Positions 1 through 10,177 of a DNA stretch of 64,000 nucleotides are shown here, piece after piece. The notes beneath the pieces are model-generated. The model had not been told where the DNA came from. It ran no database searches and was given only the letters and a program-made list of their open reading frames with translations. A program made the position numbers and the translations under genes. Numbering within the stretch: the first letter of the stretch is position 1; the number at the start of each line of letters is the position of its first letter. The DNA is taken from NCBI RefSeq assembly GCF_001465835.2, contig NZ_CP013661.2:496001-560000 (forward strand). The letters are read 5' to 3'. Source of the stretch: Planococcus kocurii (GTDB lineage Bacteria; Bacillota; Bacilli; Bacillales_A; Planococcaceae).

Positions 1-15
1 AAGTAAAACAAGTAT

Positions 16-45
16 AAAAAAAGGAGCCCATAGGCTCCTTTTTTT
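16..45 (-). terminator. Intrinsic terminator after ytnP
   Basis: A GGAGCC/GGCTCC hairpin with a 4-base loop is flanked by A and T tracts just beyond the stop codon of the leftward gene at 44-898. Confidence 0.85.
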
Positions 46-898
46 ATAGATTTTTTTCTTTCCGCTCTAGTGCTTCGACAATTTCTTTGCCGTCTGTACT
101 CCACTTCAGAATGCGGTAATACGCATCGTGATAAAAACTAAAATAATAGCCGTTTTCCAATGCTTCTTTCATCAGCTTTTCTTTTGCGTAAATTGAATCC
201 ATCGGGTAATCATCAAAAGCTAACACCCATAATGGATTTTGATGCGCGTGAGTTGGCATGATGTCGGCCATATGCAAAATTGTTTCATGGCCACTAGTCA
301 TTTTGATGACACTATGGCCATCTGAATGACCTCCGGTATGAATGAGCGTGATAGCATCAAACAAGGTTTTTTCACCTTCAAAAGTTTCGACTTGATCGAC
401 AATAGGTTGCCAATTTTCTTTCCAGTAAGTGTTTCGTGAGCGGATATTCGGATGTTGCATTTCATTCCATTCTACTGCTGATACATGGATTTTAGCATTT
501 GGAAAAGTAGACACCAGCTCTTCGCCTTGCCATTTCGTTAACCCCGCTGCATGATCGCCGTGAAGATGAGTCATTAAGACGGTATCAATATCTTCAGGTG
601 CTAGCCCAAGCTCCGCCAAATCTTCTTCTACTCGCGACTGCTCAGAAACACCTAGGTTCCGCAACTGACGCTCTGTCAATTTGCCATCACCAAGACCGCT
701 GTCGATTAGTATATTATGACCTTCAAACTGGACAAGTATAGGATGTGTTGGTAATTCAATTTGATTTTTTTCATTGGTTGGATAACGTTTTGACCAAATG
801 ACTTTTGGTACTACCCCAAACATCGTACCGCCGTCCAAAAAAGTCGTGCCCCCATCAAGCCAAGTTAAGTTCATCTCGTGAAATTGAAATGTCTGCAT
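44..898 (-). CDS. ytnP: Metallo-beta-lactamase-fold hydrolase, YtnP-type lactonase
   Basis: A 284-residue cytoplasmic metallo-beta-lactamase-fold protein. The zinc signature [10 protein letters not shown] lies near residue 110, and further ligands are visible in HTGGHSDGH and [10 protein letters not shown]. subtilis YtnP, which has the same neighbour trmB, is a quorum-quenching lactonase. Hydrolysis of a lactone signal is therefore the likely activity, but the substrate is inferred. ATG start preceded by a G-rich ribosome binding site. It is the last gene before a strong terminator and follows trmB by 22 bp, so the two are probably cotranscribed. Confidence 0.85.
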   Translation of the reverse strand: MQTFQFHEMNLTWLDGGTTFLDGGTMFGVVPKVIWSKRYPTNEKNQIELPTHPILVQFEGHNILIDSGLGDGKLTERQLRNLGVSEQSRVEEDLAELGLAPEDIDTVLMTHLHGDHAAGLTKWQGEELVSTFPNAKIHVSAVEWNEMQHPNIRSRNTYWKENWQPIVDQVETFEGEKTLFDAITLIHTGGHSDGHSVIKMTSGHETILHMADIMPTHAHQNPLWVLAFDDYPMDSIYAKEKLMKEALENGYYFSFYHDAYYRILKWSTDGKEIVEALERKEKNL

Positions 899-920
899 TC
901 CCTTATCCCCCCTATTATGA

Positions 921-1571
921 TCAACTACCTGAAAACTGTGCTTCCATTCGGTAAATTGGTTGGCCTTTTTTCGAGAATTTTTCTTCGTACTCGGTCATGA
1001 TGTTCCATTCAGGCTCATTGTCATGAAGATCCAATGACACCTCTTTTAATAACATACCATATTCAGAAATACTCGTGAGTGAATATTCGAACAGTTTTCT
1101 ATTGTCAGTCTTAAAGTGAATTTCGCCTTTTTTAGGTAATACGGCTTCATATAATTTAAGAAATGATTCATGTGTCAACCGGCGTTTTGCGTGACGTGTT
1201 TTTGGCCACGGATCCGAAAAATTTAAGTAGAGTCTGTCCACTTCACCTTTTTCGAAATAATCAGCAATTTTTTTTGCATTAACTTTTAAAAGCCGTAAGT
1301 TTGGAACGCCGTTTTCTTGTTCAAGAACTGTCTCAAGAGCTGTGACGATGACACTATCAAACAGTTCGATGCCGATGTAGTTGATGTCTGGATTTGCTTT
1401 TGCCATTCCAATAATAAAGCGGCCTTTACCGGTCCCTGCTTCGATATGAAGCGGCTGATTATTGCCAAAAACTTCGTTCCACTTGCCTTTTTGTTGTTCT
1501 GGATCTGGTATAACAATCTCCGGGTGATTATCGAGCAAATCTGCTGCCCATGGTTTAAAACGTGATCTCAT
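921..1571 (-). CDS. trmB: tRNA (guanine46-N7)-methyltransferase
   Basis: A 216-residue class I SAM methyltransferase that makes m7G46 in the variable loop of tRNA. The SAM-binding segment [10 protein letters not shown] lies near residue 43, IGIEL follows, and the family signature [15 protein letters not shown] is near residue 117. Length is normal for TrmB. ATG start with GAGG upstream. It lies directly upstream of ytnP on the same strand, the order found in B. subtilis (ytmQ-ytnP). The choline-kinase-like ytmP that sits next to it in B. subtilis is absent here. Confidence 0.95.
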   Translation of the reverse strand: MRSRFKPWAADLLDNHPEIVIPDPEQQKGKWNEVFGNNQPLHIEAGTGKGRFIIGMAKANPDINYIGIELFDSVIVTALETVLEQENGVPNLRLLKVNAKKIADYFEKGEVDRLYLNFSDPWPKTRHAKRRLTHESFLKLYEAVLPKKGEIHFKTDNRKLFEYSLTSISEYGMLLKEVSLDLHDNEPEWNIMTEYEEKFSKKGQPIYRMEAQFSGS

Positions 1572-1694
1572 GTTTCATCCTCTTTCTATTTATATAAGCT
1601 GAGCTAGTAATTCTAACCTGTCGCAAACCAGTACCTGCATCACGAAGCGTACTTTGTCATCGGCAACTGTTATTGACTTAAAACTCCTTTTAAT

Positions 1695-2621
1695 TCAACT
1701 TATATAGTCGGTTAATTTTATTGATTGCCAATCGGTTTGACTTACTGTGTAGCTGACTAAATCGTTTGCTGGGCTCATGCCAGCATCATCTCCATCTACA
1801 TGACGGCATACTGGCTTTTCGGTCGAGAGCCAAAATTCTGTGCTGCTCATTTGAGTAACTTCTTTGAAACGTGTATGTGCTCCGCTGAATACCGTACCAA
1901 AAACCAGCAATAGTTTCAAACGGGAAATTTTGTGAACGACCGTCAATTCAAGTAAACCATCGTCCGTTTTTGAGGAAGGCGAGATTTTCATGCCCCCACC
2001 AAAATAAGGTTGGTTGTTGACAGTCGCTAACCAAACGTCTTTGTAAGTAACTAGATTACCGTCGCATTTTACAGACAACGTAAACTTCTCGAATTTCAAT
2101 AAAGTCCGGATGACATAGACAACGTAAACTAATTTCCCTAGACCCAGTTGGTTTAGTTTTTTCTTAAGAGGTGACCGGTTAACCGAAATGGATATTTCTG
2201 CATCAAAGCCGATACCTGAACTGCTAACAAACTGAAAAGCTTTGCCGTTAGTGAATTCACCAAGGTCTTGCCGTTTGGGTAACGGCTTGTGAAGAAATTG
2301 TTCAATTGCCTGCGCATCTGTAAAAGTGCCGTAAGCACGTCCAAAATCATTGCCTGATCCTGCTGCTATTGAACCAACAATCAATTTTTCAGATCCTGCT
2401 GCACCTGCAATAATTTCACGCAGCGTACCATCTCCACCAAAGCCGATTAAGAGAGCAACTTGTTTACTTTCCCGGTAGTTTGCAGCAATAGCTAAGGCGT
2501 GTCCAGAATATGTAGTGACGACTTGTTCGAATGGAAACTGAATTGTTTTCTCAAAGCGGCGCCATCTTTTCAAGGCTCGACCATTCCCAGCTGCAGGATT
2601 AATAATAAATACTATTTTCAT
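1695..2621 (-). CDS. ytlR: Diacylglycerol-kinase-family lipid kinase, YtlR-like
   Basis: About 308 residues. The N-terminal INPAAGNG motif and the nucleotide-binding GGDGT motif near residue 64 mark the DAGK catalytic family, which phosphorylates lipid or sphingoid substrates at the membrane face. GSGNDFGRAYG follows, as in other family members. I place the start at ATG 2621, because the longer frame begins with a GTG two codons earlier that is closer to the AAGGCGAG ribosome binding site. Synteny with thpR and trmB matches B. subtilis ytlR. The true lipid substrate cannot be told. Confidence 0.8.
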   Translation of the reverse strand: MKIVFIINPAAGNGRALKRWRRFEKTIQFPFEQVVTTYSGHALAIAANYRESKQVALLIGFGGDGTLREIIAGAAGSEKLIVGSIAAGSGNDFGRAYGTFTDAQAIEQFLHKPLPKRQDLGEFTNGKAFQFVSSSGIGFDAEISISVNRSPLKKKLNQLGLGKLVYVVYVIRTLLKFEKFTLSVKCDGNLVTYKDVWLATVNNQPYFGGGMKISPSSKTDDGLLELTVVHKISRLKLLLVFGTVFSGAHTRFKEVTQMSSTEFWLSTEKPVCRHVDGDDAGMSPANDLVSYTVSQTDWQSIKLTDYIS

Positions 2622-2654
2622 AAACACTCGCCTTCGGATGTATTAGATGTGTCT

Positions 2655-3182
2655 TTAAAGCCGATAATCGAAGATCTTTTGATAACGTGGTATTTCTTTC
2701 ATTGCAATTCGGAACAGTGAAAACTCCGTCACTTCAAATTGCATCTGATCAATTGAAAATTGTGGTTCTGCAGGCACGCCTCCTGCCCATTTACTAGCCA
2801 ATGTGATATGCGGCACGAATTCTTTCAGGTTTGGACTCACCTGTAGTGAATCCAAAGCATGGACAATTTGTCGCTGAAGCACATTTAATTCTTCACAACT
2901 TTCAAGAGAGGCATAAATTATACGTGGAGTTACCGGGTTACCGAAAGTCTTAATGCCATTCACTGTTAGTTTAAATGGCTGCTGATTGGTTCTGGCTAGT
3001 AGTTTTTCAATTTGACCTATTTCGCCATTCACATCTTCGCCAATAAACAGTAAGGTAATATGCATATCTTGAGCTGGGGTTTGCCTTTTATGACTTTTCA
3101 ACTTCCAACTGTCTCGTTCTGCAACTAAGTTCTCTGCAATGTTCTGTGGAATTTTTATGCCAATAAAGTAATGTGGTTTCAT
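2655..3182 (-). CDS. thpR: RNA 2',3'-cyclic phosphodiesterase (2H family)
   Basis: A 175-residue protein with the two HxTL motifs of the 2H phosphoesterase superfamily, HITLLFIG near residue 43 and HITLASKW near residue 126. Each supplies a catalytic His and Thr. Relatives (ThpR/LigT, B. subtilis YtlP) open 2',3'-cyclic phosphates at RNA ends. ATG start with GAGGTG upstream. It precedes ytlR in the same direction with a gap of about 33 bp. Confidence 0.9.
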   Translation of the reverse strand: MKPHYFIGIKIPQNIAENLVAERDSWKLKSHKRQTPAQDMHITLLFIGEDVNGEIGQIEKLLARTNQQPFKLTVNGIKTFGNPVTPRIIYASLESCEELNVLQRQIVHALDSLQVSPNLKEFVPHITLASKWAGGVPAEPQFSIDQMQFEVTEFSLFRIAMKEIPRYQKIFDYRL

Positions 3183-3222
3183 TTAACGTCACCTCGCTTC
3201 AGTTTACCATGTGCACGGGTAC

Positions 3223-3258
3223 AAAAAAATAGTGATTGGCTTGAGCCAATCACTTTTC
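3223..3258 (-). terminator. Intrinsic terminator after dat
   Basis: AGTGATTGGC/GCCAATCACT hairpin with a 4-base loop, followed on the minus strand by a T run. It separates dat from thpR. Confidence 0.85.
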
Positions 3259-3275
3259 TTCTGATAAATGATGGA

Positions 3276-4124
3276 TTACGATTTTACGCCGACTCCAATG
3301 CGCGCTTCAAAAGCCGCCTGTAATTTACGCGTCAATTCTCCAGGAACACCTTGACCGATTTTTTTATCACCAATTGCGACAACTGGCATTACTTCAGTGG
3401 TCGTTGAAGACATGATAAATTCGTCCATTTCAAGTGCTTGAGCTTTTGTGAAAGGTGTTTCTTCTACTGGAATTTCCAACTCTTCGCATAATTCAAGAAT
3501 TACACGTCTCGTAATGCCATTTAAAATAAGGTTGTTAGCAGGATGGGTATAAAGGATGCCGTTTTTAATGCCATACATATTCGATGAACAGCCTTCTGTC
3601 ACGGTTTCACCACGGTGCAAAATCGCTTCAAAATATCCTTCTTCATAAGCTTCTTGTTTCGCTAGTACATTGCCGAGCAGGTTCAAGCTTTTAATGTCAC
3701 AACGCAACCAACGAATATCTTCGATAAACTTCGCCGTTACTCCAGACTCTAAACTCCCAACTGGACGCTCTACTGATTTCGTATTGCCGGTAATCACAGG
3801 ATTTGCTTGTGTTGGGAATTGATGCTGTCGTTCTGCAGCGCCGCGCGTAACTTGAACGTATACCTGACCGTTATCAATCATGTTCAATTCCACAAAATCA
3901 TACATCATTTTATGAAAAACATCTTTTGGATAGGGAATAACAATTTTGATTTTATCAGCACTTTCATAGAAACGGTCAATATGTTCTTTTGCTGTAAACA
4001 AGTTGCCGTCATAAACACGAATGACCTCGTAAATACCGTCTCCAAACTGATAGCCACGATCTTCTTTCGAAATCACCAAATCCTCTTCACGAATAAACTC
4101 ACCATTATGCAATATCAAATCCAT
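3276..4124 (-). CDS. dat: D-alanine aminotransferase
   Basis: A 282-residue fold-type IV PLP aminotransferase. It interconverts D-alanine and D-glutamate via 2-oxo acids and so supplies D-amino acids for peptidoglycan. The segment DIKSLNLLGNVLAKQEA contains the expected catalytic Lys (DIKSL), and EGCSSNMYGI and SSTTTEVMPV fit the PLP-phosphate-binding loops. Length is typical of Bacillus Dat. ATG start with AGAGGG upstream. It lies 17 bp downstream of pepV and ends in a terminator, so pepV-dat is one unit. Confidence 0.93.
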   Translation of the reverse strand: MDLILHNGEFIREEDLVISKEDRGYQFGDGIYEVIRVYDGNLFTAKEHIDRFYESADKIKIVIPYPKDVFHKMMYDFVELNMIDNGQVYVQVTRGAAERQHQFPTQANPVITGNTKSVERPVGSLESGVTAKFIEDIRWLRCDIKSLNLLGNVLAKQEAYEEGYFEAILHRGETVTEGCSSNMYGIKNGILYTHPANNLILNGITRRVILELCEELEIPVEETPFTKAQALEMDEFIMSSTTTEVMPVVAIGDKKIGQGVPGELTRKLQAAFEARIGVGVKS

Positions 4125-4141
4125 ATCTAATCCCTCTTCCC

Positions 4142-5515
4142 TTATTTTTTACAAGCCAATTGATAAATTGCTTCTGCGTAAATTGCAGTTGCTTTAACTA
4201 AATTGTCGATATCGACAAATTCATCTGCTTGGTGCGCAACGTCCGGCTCACCTGGAAACAGCATACCAAATGCTACACCTTTATCAAGTACGCGCGCATA
4301 TGTGCCCCCACCAATAGCAAGAAGGTCTGCTTTGTCACCTGTTTGTTTTTCATAGGCATTTTGTAGCGTCTTGATAAATGGATCGTTTCCATCCACGTAA
4401 TGAGGAGGAGAATTGGACGCAATGTCCAGAACAAAATCCTTGAGTCGATAAGCCGCGATCTTTTCTTCAAATGGATAACTGATGGAATACCGCATGCTGA
4501 CTGTAATCATCGCTGTTTTCTTTTTCTCAAAGCGAATAATTCCCGCGTTAAATGTCGTATTTCCTGATTGTTCATCCATAAACTCCAGTCCCAGTTTGCG
4601 ACCACGCGAATCTTGATAAAACGTATCCGCGACAAATGCCACAAATTTCTGGCCATCGCCTTCTAAGCGATCTTTCAAAAATAATGCCAGTAAAACCCCT
4701 GCATTGACACCGTCTTCAGGCTCCATGGCATGGGCTGACTTTCCATTTAACGTCAACTCGGTCGAGCCGTTATGCTGTTCGACGACTCCTGTAACATTGT
4801 GTTCTTTGCAAAACGCTTTAAAATCTTCCTGCCATTCTGCTAGTTGGCCATTTAAAATAGCGGTTGCTTGGTCAGGCACCATATTGGTTCGATGACCTGC
4901 AATAAAAGATTCTAAAATCGCATCTTCATGCATGGAAAATGTTGAAAACACCAAGGTTGCGATCCCCTTTTCAGCATTGATGATTGGGAAATCCGCATCT
5001 GGTGTAAAGGCAATAGAGGGCATTTCTTCTGTTTTAAAATAACGATCCATGCAGCGGAACTCACTTTCTTCATCGGTTCCAATAATCAACCGCACGCGTT
5101 TTGTAAATTCTACGCCTGCTTCTTTTACCATGTTCAAAGCCGTCCATGCGGCAATTGTCGGACCTTTGTCGTCGATCGTGCCTCTGCCATAAAGTCGACC
5201 ATTTTCAATTTCTCCACCAAATGGAGCTTTTGTCCATCCACTTCCCACTGGCACAACGTCAACGTGTCCTAAAATACCGAGCAATTCTTCACCTTGCCCA
5301 ATCTCAAGATGCCCTGCAATGTCCCCTACATTTTTTACTGAATAGCCCTGAGTTTTCCCTTTTTTTAAAAACCAATCCAATGCCTGTTTAACTTCTTTTC
5401 CAAAAGGAGCCGTTGGTGTTGTGTCGTCACTTAACACGCTGGGAATCGCCACTAATTCCTGTAATTCTCTCAGCATGGTCTCTTTGCGTTTGTTAGCTTC
5501 TAGCAGCCAATCCAT
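4142..5515 (-). CDS. pepV: Dipeptidase PepV, M20 family
   Basis: A 457-residue M20 metallopeptidase that cleaves dipeptides in the cytosol. Metal-site motifs are GHVDVVPVG near residue 83, GRGTIDDKGP near residue 113 and the catalytic-Glu region TDEESEFRCMDRYF near residue 147; a late His lies in FPGEPDVAHQADE. Full length for PepV. ATG start with AAGGAG at good spacing. First gene of a pepV-dat unit, divergent from ytzE. Confidence 0.92.
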   Translation of the reverse strand: MDWLLEANKRKETMLRELQELVAIPSVLSDDTTPTAPFGKEVKQALDWFLKKGKTQGYSVKNVGDIAGHLEIGQGEELLGILGHVDVVPVGSGWTKAPFGGEIENGRLYGRGTIDDKGPTIAAWTALNMVKEAGVEFTKRVRLIIGTDEESEFRCMDRYFKTEEMPSIAFTPDADFPIINAEKGIATLVFSTFSMHEDAILESFIAGHRTNMVPDQATAILNGQLAEWQEDFKAFCKEHNVTGVVEQHNGSTELTLNGKSAHAMEPEDGVNAGVLLALFLKDRLEGDGQKFVAFVADTFYQDSRGRKLGLEFMDEQSGNTTFNAGIIRFEKKKTAMITVSMRYSISYPFEEKIAAYRLKDFVLDIASNSPPHYVDGNDPFIKTLQNAYEKQTGDKADLLAIGGGTYARVLDKGVAFGMLFPGEPDVAHQADEFVDIDNLVKATAIYAEAIYQLACKK

Positions 5516-5583
5516 GGTTCACACTCCTTTTTGTTATGGCTATTGTACACCTTTTTCCATCAAATTAAAGAATTTGTGACAAT

Positions 5584-5612
5584 TTGCATAAAAAATTCTG
5601 TCTTTCTATTGT
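5584..5612 (+). promoter_or_regulatory. Candidate sigma-A promoter upstream of ytzE
   Basis: TTGCAT and TATTGT hexamers separated by 17 bp in the 300-bp divergent gap between pepV and ytzE. The gap otherwise shows no gene. The distance to the ytzE start, about 205 bp, is long, so the assignment is tentative. Confidence 0.35.
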
Positions 5613-5817
5613 TATTTTTGTGTAAAGATAGAGGGAAATCCTAGAATTCGAGATGTTTTTCCGGTATACTGGAATTGTCAGACTAGTCAAATTGACACAC
5701 TATTTTAGGAAAAGGGGCTGTCTTTGGCATCAATCATAAACCAGCTGTATAAATCTCAGCCTATCGTCCGCTAGTCTTTGCCAATGGGAAAAAAGATGAA
5801 GGAGTGGTTCTATTATT

Positions 5818-6039
5818 ATGAAACCCACAACCGATCGCATGCTCATTCGAATTAAAGATATGTATAAGTACATTCTCGACAACGGGACTGTAACGACGCA
5901 AGATCTTGTCGATGAATTCGGCATCACTCCTCGCACCATTCAAAGAGATTTGAATGTGTTAGCCTTTAACGACTTGGTGACCAGCCCAACTCGAGGCAAA
6001 TGGACAACGACGCAACGGAAAGTGAAAATGACGTCTTAA
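5818..6039 (+). CDS. ytzE: DeoR-type helix-turn-helix protein, YtzE-like
   Basis: A 73-residue stand-alone DeoR-type winged-helix domain without an effector domain. TQDLVDEFGITPRTIQRD at about residues 27-44 is the recognition-helix region. Homologues of this size sit beside rsuA in Bacillus. The target is unknown. ATG start preceded by GAAGGAG. It converges on rsuA and shares its terminator. Confidence 0.8.
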   Translation: MKPTTDRMLIRIKDMYKYILDNGTVTTQDLVDEFGITPRTIQRDLNVLAFNDLVTSPTRGKWTTTQRKVKMTS

Positions 6040-6054
6040 ACAATTTCCTAAACA

Positions 6055-6093
6055 AAGAAAATGACCGCAGCTATGCGGTCATTTTCTTTGTTT
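6055..6093. terminator. Bidirectional terminator between ytzE and rsuA
   Basis: AAGAAAATGACCGC and its inverted copy around an AGCT centre, with A and T tracts on the two sides. It overlaps the 3' end of rsuA. Confidence 0.85.
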
Positions 6094-6792
6094 TAAACTA
6101 GTTACTTCTTCTTCCGTCAAATGACGGTATTCTCCAAGACCAAGCTCTGGATCAAGACTCAGAGGCCCCATCGACAAACGTTTCAAATAAACTACCCGCT
6201 TGCCGACACTTTCGAACATCCGTTTAACTTGATGGAATTTGCCTTCAGTAATCGTCAATTCGATTTTAGATTCGGCACCACTCTCAATTATATTTAAACT
6301 AGCTGGCTTCGTCACGTAACCATCGTCAAGCGCTACACCTTTTTTGAATGCTTCTGCATCCTCTTCTGTGACTTGTCCTTCAATTACTGCATAGTAAGTT
6401 TTGTCTACATGCTTTTTGGGTGATAATAATTCATGGGCTAACTTGCCGTCATTCGTCAGCAACAAAAAACCTTCAGTATCTTTGTCCAGTCGCCCAACTG
6501 GAAACGGCTCGAAATGCTGTTCTTGTTCTCCCAATAAATCGATTACCGTTTGGTCGTATTTATCTTCGGTTGCAGAGATGACGTCTTGCGGCTTGTTCAT
6601 CAGCAAGTAGATAAACTCAGTATAAACAACCGCCTCGCCTTCTACTGCTACTTGATCTGTCTGTTCATCTACATGTATTTTTGGATCACGGACAATTTCC
6701 CCGTTCACTTCCACTGCAGTTGATTTCAGTAGGATTTTAACTTCTTTTCTAGAGCCAAAACCCATATTCGAAAGGAATTTATCTATGCGCAT
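6079..6792 (-). CDS. rsuA: 16S rRNA pseudouridine synthase RsuA-type
   Basis: 237 residues: an N-terminal S4 RNA-binding domain (about residues 1-50, MRIDKFLSNMGFGSRKEV) followed by a pseudouridine synthase domain with the catalytic Asp in GRLDKDTEG near residue 100. The family isomerises a uridine in small-subunit rRNA (U516 in E. coli). ATG start with TAGGAGTG upstream. It follows murJ by 10 bp on the same strand and is probably cotranscribed with it. Confidence 0.9.
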   Translation of the reverse strand: MRIDKFLSNMGFGSRKEVKILLKSTAVEVNGEIVRDPKIHVDEQTDQVAVEGEAVVYTEFIYLLMNKPQDVISATEDKYDQTVIDLLGEQEQHFEPFPVGRLDKDTEGFLLLTNDGKLAHELLSPKKHVDKTYYAVIEGQVTEEDAEAFKKGVALDDGYVTKPASLNIIESGAESKIELTITEGKFHQVKRMFESVGKRVVYLKRLSMGPLSLDPELGLGEYRHLTEEEVTSLKQRK

Positions 6793-6802
6793 TGTGTCAC
6801 TC

Positions 6803-8407
6803 CTAAAAGCCTAATTTCCGAGAAATTTTCGTTATTTTTGACCCCATTAACTTTTGTGCTAGTCCTGTTTTCAGTCCAAGATAACCATAAACAACTATTC
6901 CCACACCACCAACTAAAAGCAAGCGCAACATTGATAATAATTTATTGTCCATGCCTATAAATAGATCTAATCCCGACATCGCTAAGAAAACCGCTCCCGC
7001 CATAATCACGTTTAAGATGACGATTAAAATAACACGTCTTCCAACCATTTGCGAACGGTAATTCATGGTTTTAGCGATGACCACCATGTTCATACCAATC
7101 GCTACTAAATAGCCAATAATCGTTGCAGCAATAGCACCGTCTGTTTCAAAGCGTTCGATCAACGGTGTATTTAATACTGCTTTTAATAATAAACCTATCG
7201 ACAAGTTGATAATAATCCATTTTTGTTTGTTAATCCCTTGTAAAATAGAAGCAGTGACTGGAAAAGCTGAAAATAAAATTGCTACTGGTAAATAATGTGC
7301 CAGGATTTCAGATCCAACATCACTGACTTCGTAAAAGACATGGTATAACTCATCAGACAGCATCGTCATACCGATAACAGCCGGTAATGTCAAGAATAGT
7401 AGTAACTGTATTGATTGATCGAGTGTTCGCGATACTTGAAGATATTCACGACGCGTAAAATGTTTGGTGATCAATGGAATCAATGCCATTGAAAATCCAG
7501 TTGCGAGCATCACAGGAATCATGACTAGCTTATGAGCAGTCAAATTTAGAATTCCAAGAAGATCGATTTCAGAGACATTCCCACCCGAGCTCATCGCTCG
7601 GTTAAATGTCATCAAATCAACAAATTGGAATAATGGATTGGCAATTCCTAGGAAAATAACTGGAACCGCGTAAATCAAAATCTCCTTGTACATATCACGT
7701 AACTTTACATCGTACGATTCAACGGAGTTCGCTAACAGACGATTATATTCAGGCTTTTTCTTTTTCCAGAAATAGGCTAGTGTCACAACACCACCAAGTG
7801 CCCCAACTGCAGCTGACAACACAGCAAATTGAATCGCCGTTTTTGGTGTACCTTCGAAGATATAAATTACTGCATAAGATCCGCCTAATAGGAAAATAAT
7901 ACGAACGATTTGCTCCACTAACTGTGAAACAGCGGTCGGCATCATGTAATTATAGCCTTGGAAAAACCCTCTCCACAAACTCATAAACGGCACGACAATT
8001 AATGCAAAGCTGACCCAGCGAATGGCTTCAGTAATGTCGCCTACTGAATAAATAAGCTCATCTTCAGAAATGGTGATGCGCGCTAGTGGTTCTGCGAAGA
8101 TATAAAGTAAAAGAAACGACACAAAACCAGTAATCATCATTGTCAAAAGACCTGACTTTAATAATCGCCTACCGGTTTCATAATCACCGAGAGAATTGTA
8201 TTTCGCGGTAAATTTCGAGAACGCAATCGGTGCACCGGAAATAGCCAGTGCCAGCATCAAGTTATACGGGATATACGCATATTGATAAAGTCCGATATTG
8301 TCTTTTCCTACCATGCTATAAAACGGGATGATATAAAGAACGCCAAGGATTTTCGATAAAAATAGACCCAAGGTTAAGATGGCTGTACCTTTAATTAATG
8401 ATGACAT
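6803..8407 (-). CDS. murJ: Lipid II flippase MurJ / YtgP
   Basis: 534 residues with about 14 hydrophobic segments, of the MATE/MOP polysaccharide-transporter superfamily. B. subtilis YtgP is the MurJ lipid II flippase that moves the cell-wall precursor across the membrane. The N-terminal [19 protein letters not shown] and the internal [16 protein letters not shown] and GINKQKW segments fit YtgP. ATG start with AGGAAGTG upstream. Same order, YtgP next to the rsuA-ytzE pair, as in Bacillus. Confidence 0.9.
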   Translation of the reverse strand: MSSLIKGTAILTLGLFLSKILGVLYIIPFYSMVGKDNIGLYQYAYIPYNLMLALAISGAPIAFSKFTAKYNSLGDYETGRRLLKSGLLTMMITGFVSFLLLYIFAEPLARITISEDELIYSVGDITEAIRWVSFALIVVPFMSLWRGFFQGYNYMMPTAVSQLVEQIVRIIFLLGGSYAVIYIFEGTPKTAIQFAVLSAAVGALGGVVTLAYFWKKKKPEYNRLLANSVESYDVKLRDMYKEILIYAVPVIFLGIANPLFQFVDLMTFNRAMSSGGNVSEIDLLGILNLTAHKLVMIPVMLATGFSMALIPLITKHFTRREYLQVSRTLDQSIQLLLFLTLPAVIGMTMLSDELYHVFYEVSDVGSEILAHYLPVAILFSAFPVTASILQGINKQKWIIINLSIGLLLKAVLNTPLIERFETDGAIAATIIGYLVAIGMNMVVIAKTMNYRSQMVGRRVILIVILNVIMAGAVFLAMSGLDLFIGMDNKLLSMLRLLLVGGVGIVVYGYLGLKTGLAQKLMGSKITKISRKLGF

Positions 8408-8536
8408 TTTACACTTCCTGACTTGTTCGTGATAAAAACAATCTACACGATAGTTTACACCTATAGAAGAAATTACTCAACGTGTTTCGCTGCATCGTGT
8501 ATACTTGAGAGAAAAACGAAAGCGAGTTCTTATTCT

Positions 8537-9802
8537 ATGTATGACGTTATAATCATAGGCGGAGGTTCCTCCGGCTTAATGGCATCTATTGCCGCAGCTT
8601 CGATTAACCAAAAAGTATTGCTGATCGAAAAAGGTAAAAAGTTAGGAAAAAAATTAATTATATCTGGCGGTGGACGTTGCAACGTCACCAATCGATTGCC
8701 ACTCGATGAAATTGTTAAACACATTCCAGGGAATGGACGTTTTCTTCATAGCCCCTTTTCTGTATTCGATAACGAAGATATTATTTCCTTCTTTGAAGGA
8801 CTTGGTGTGGCCCTAAAAGAAGAAGACCATGGCCGCATGTTTCCCGTTTCTAATCGGGCACAGGACGTAGCAGATGCCATGTTTAAAGAAATGGAACGAC
8901 TCAACGTCACCATTTTATTGGATTCACCCGTGAAAAAATTATTAATGACCGATGAAAAAGTAACCGGTGTCCGTCTGCACACTGGTGAAGAATATACGGC
9001 GAAAGCAGTGGTTGTAGCGGTTGGAGGCAAAGCCGTGCCACAAACTGGCTCTACTGGAGACGGCTACCCGTGGGCAGAAAAAGCAGGTCATTTGGTGACA
9101 GAGCTTTATCCAACTGAAGTACCACTTTTATCAAAAGAACCGTTTATCGTCAGTCGCGAGCTTCAAGGTTTGGCTTTACGTGATGCCGCTGTAACCGTAT
9201 TAAACAAAAAAGACAAGGTGCTTGTCACGCATCAAATGGACATGCTGTTTACGCATTTTGGATTGAGCGGTCCTGCAGTTTTGCGCTGTAGCCAATACGT
9301 TGTCAAAGAAATGAAAAAAAATGGTGGTCACCCAGTTGAAATGCGTATCAATACCTTGCCAGATGAAAATGCAGAATCTGCCTTTCAGCTGTTAAACAAT
9401 ATGATGAAAGACGAACCCAAAAAATCATTGAAAAATGTTTGGAAAAGTTTAGCGCAAGAGCGTTGGTTGCTGTTCCTTATGGGCCGTGCAGAAATTGATC
9501 CATTACTGACTGGTGCCGAATTGCCAAGTGACAAAGTACGCGCAATGGCTCAACAGCTAACCGCTTTCACAATGTTCGTTAACGGTACACAATCGATTGA
9601 AAAAGCGTTTGTTACGGGTGGCGGTGTATCGATCAAAGAAATCGAACCCAAAACGATGGCTTCTAAAAAGAAACCTGGATTGTATTTCTGTGGTGAAATT
9701 TTAGACATTCACGGCTACACGGGTGGCTACAACATCACGTCTGCATTAGTCACAGGCAACGTAGCCGGACAAAGCGCAGCACAATTTGCCAAAGAAAGTT
9801 AA
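8537..9802 (+). CDS. ytfP: NAD(P)/FAD-dependent oxidoreductase, HI0933/YtfP family
   Basis: A flavoprotein of about 421 residues. The N-terminal [17 protein letters not shown] is a dinucleotide-binding Rossmann motif, followed by GGGRCNVTN and the C-terminal [19 protein letters not shown], all family hallmarks. I choose ATG 8537 because the frame upstream encodes a non-conserved 38-residue leader and the FAD motif must sit at the N-terminus. The family is common but its physiological reaction is not settled. Divergent from murJ. Confidence 0.85.
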   Translation: MYDVIIIGGGSSGLMASIAAASINQKVLLIEKGKKLGKKLIISGGGRCNVTNRLPLDEIVKHIPGNGRFLHSPFSVFDNEDIISFFEGLGVALKEEDHGRMFPVSNRAQDVADAMFKEMERLNVTILLDSPVKKLLMTDEKVTGVRLHTGEEYTAKAVVVAVGGKAVPQTGSTGDGYPWAEKAGHLVTELYPTEVPLLSKEPFIVSRELQGLALRDAAVTVLNKKDKVLVTHQMDMLFTHFGLSGPAVLRCSQYVVKEMKKNGGHPVEMRINTLPDENAESAFQLLNNMMKDEPKKSLKNVWKSLAQERWLLFLMGRAEIDPLLTGAELPSDKVRAMAQQLTAFTMFVNGTQSIEKAFVTGGGVSIKEIEPKTMASKKKPGLYFCGEILDIHGYTGGYNITSALVTGNVAGQSAAQFAKES

Positions 9803-9825
9803 TGAGAAGGCGGAGGTTAAACGCT

Positions 9826-9936
9826 ATGGGTGATGTAACCGAGTATGTTCTGTTGCTAGTCTATTCCCTTCCACTGCTCATCATTTTCGGCGCCTTGTTA
9901 ATTGGGCGTGCTTTTGGTAAAAAGAAAAAGAGTTAG
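9826..9936 (+). CDS. Small single-pass membrane protein, 36 residues
   Basis: A short frame with a good CGGAGG site 9 bp before ATG. The product has a polar N-terminus (MGDVTEY), one hydrophobic stretch of about 22 residues rich in Leu and Ile, and a basic tail GRAFGKKKKS, predicting one membrane helix with the C-terminus inside. It follows ytfP by 23 bp, before the next terminator, so it may be translated from the same mRNA. I recognise no family. Confidence 0.6.
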   Translation: MGDVTEYVLLLVYSLPLLIIFGALLIGRAFGKKKKS

Positions 9937-10112
9937 TTTTCAAACAAATAAGAAGTGTCTATTTTGAATAACCTGCTCTAAGTGATTGCTTTTCACTCGT
10001 TCTCTTAAAAGCCTTTAGTCTATTTTTTGTACCATTAAATCACACTAAAGCTTATGTCCTATCAAAATTGGCCAAAGCAGTTCATACAGACAAACAAGCT
10101 ACTGGTAACAAC

Positions 10113-10155
10113 ACAAAAGAGGCAGACCGGAATTTCTCCGATCTGCCTCTTTTGT
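10113..10155 (+). terminator. Terminator of the ytfP transcript
   Basis: AAAGAGGCAGA paired with TCTGCCTCTTT in a long hairpin, ending in a T-rich tail. It is placed after ytfP and the 36-residue gene. Confidence 0.8.
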
Positions 10156-10177
10156 TATTCGTTTTAATAAATGCTAA

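Noticed and set aside
3255..3282. TTCTGATAA near the dat stop as another dif-like site
   Set aside because: The right arm does not match, and it lies at the end of a core gene.
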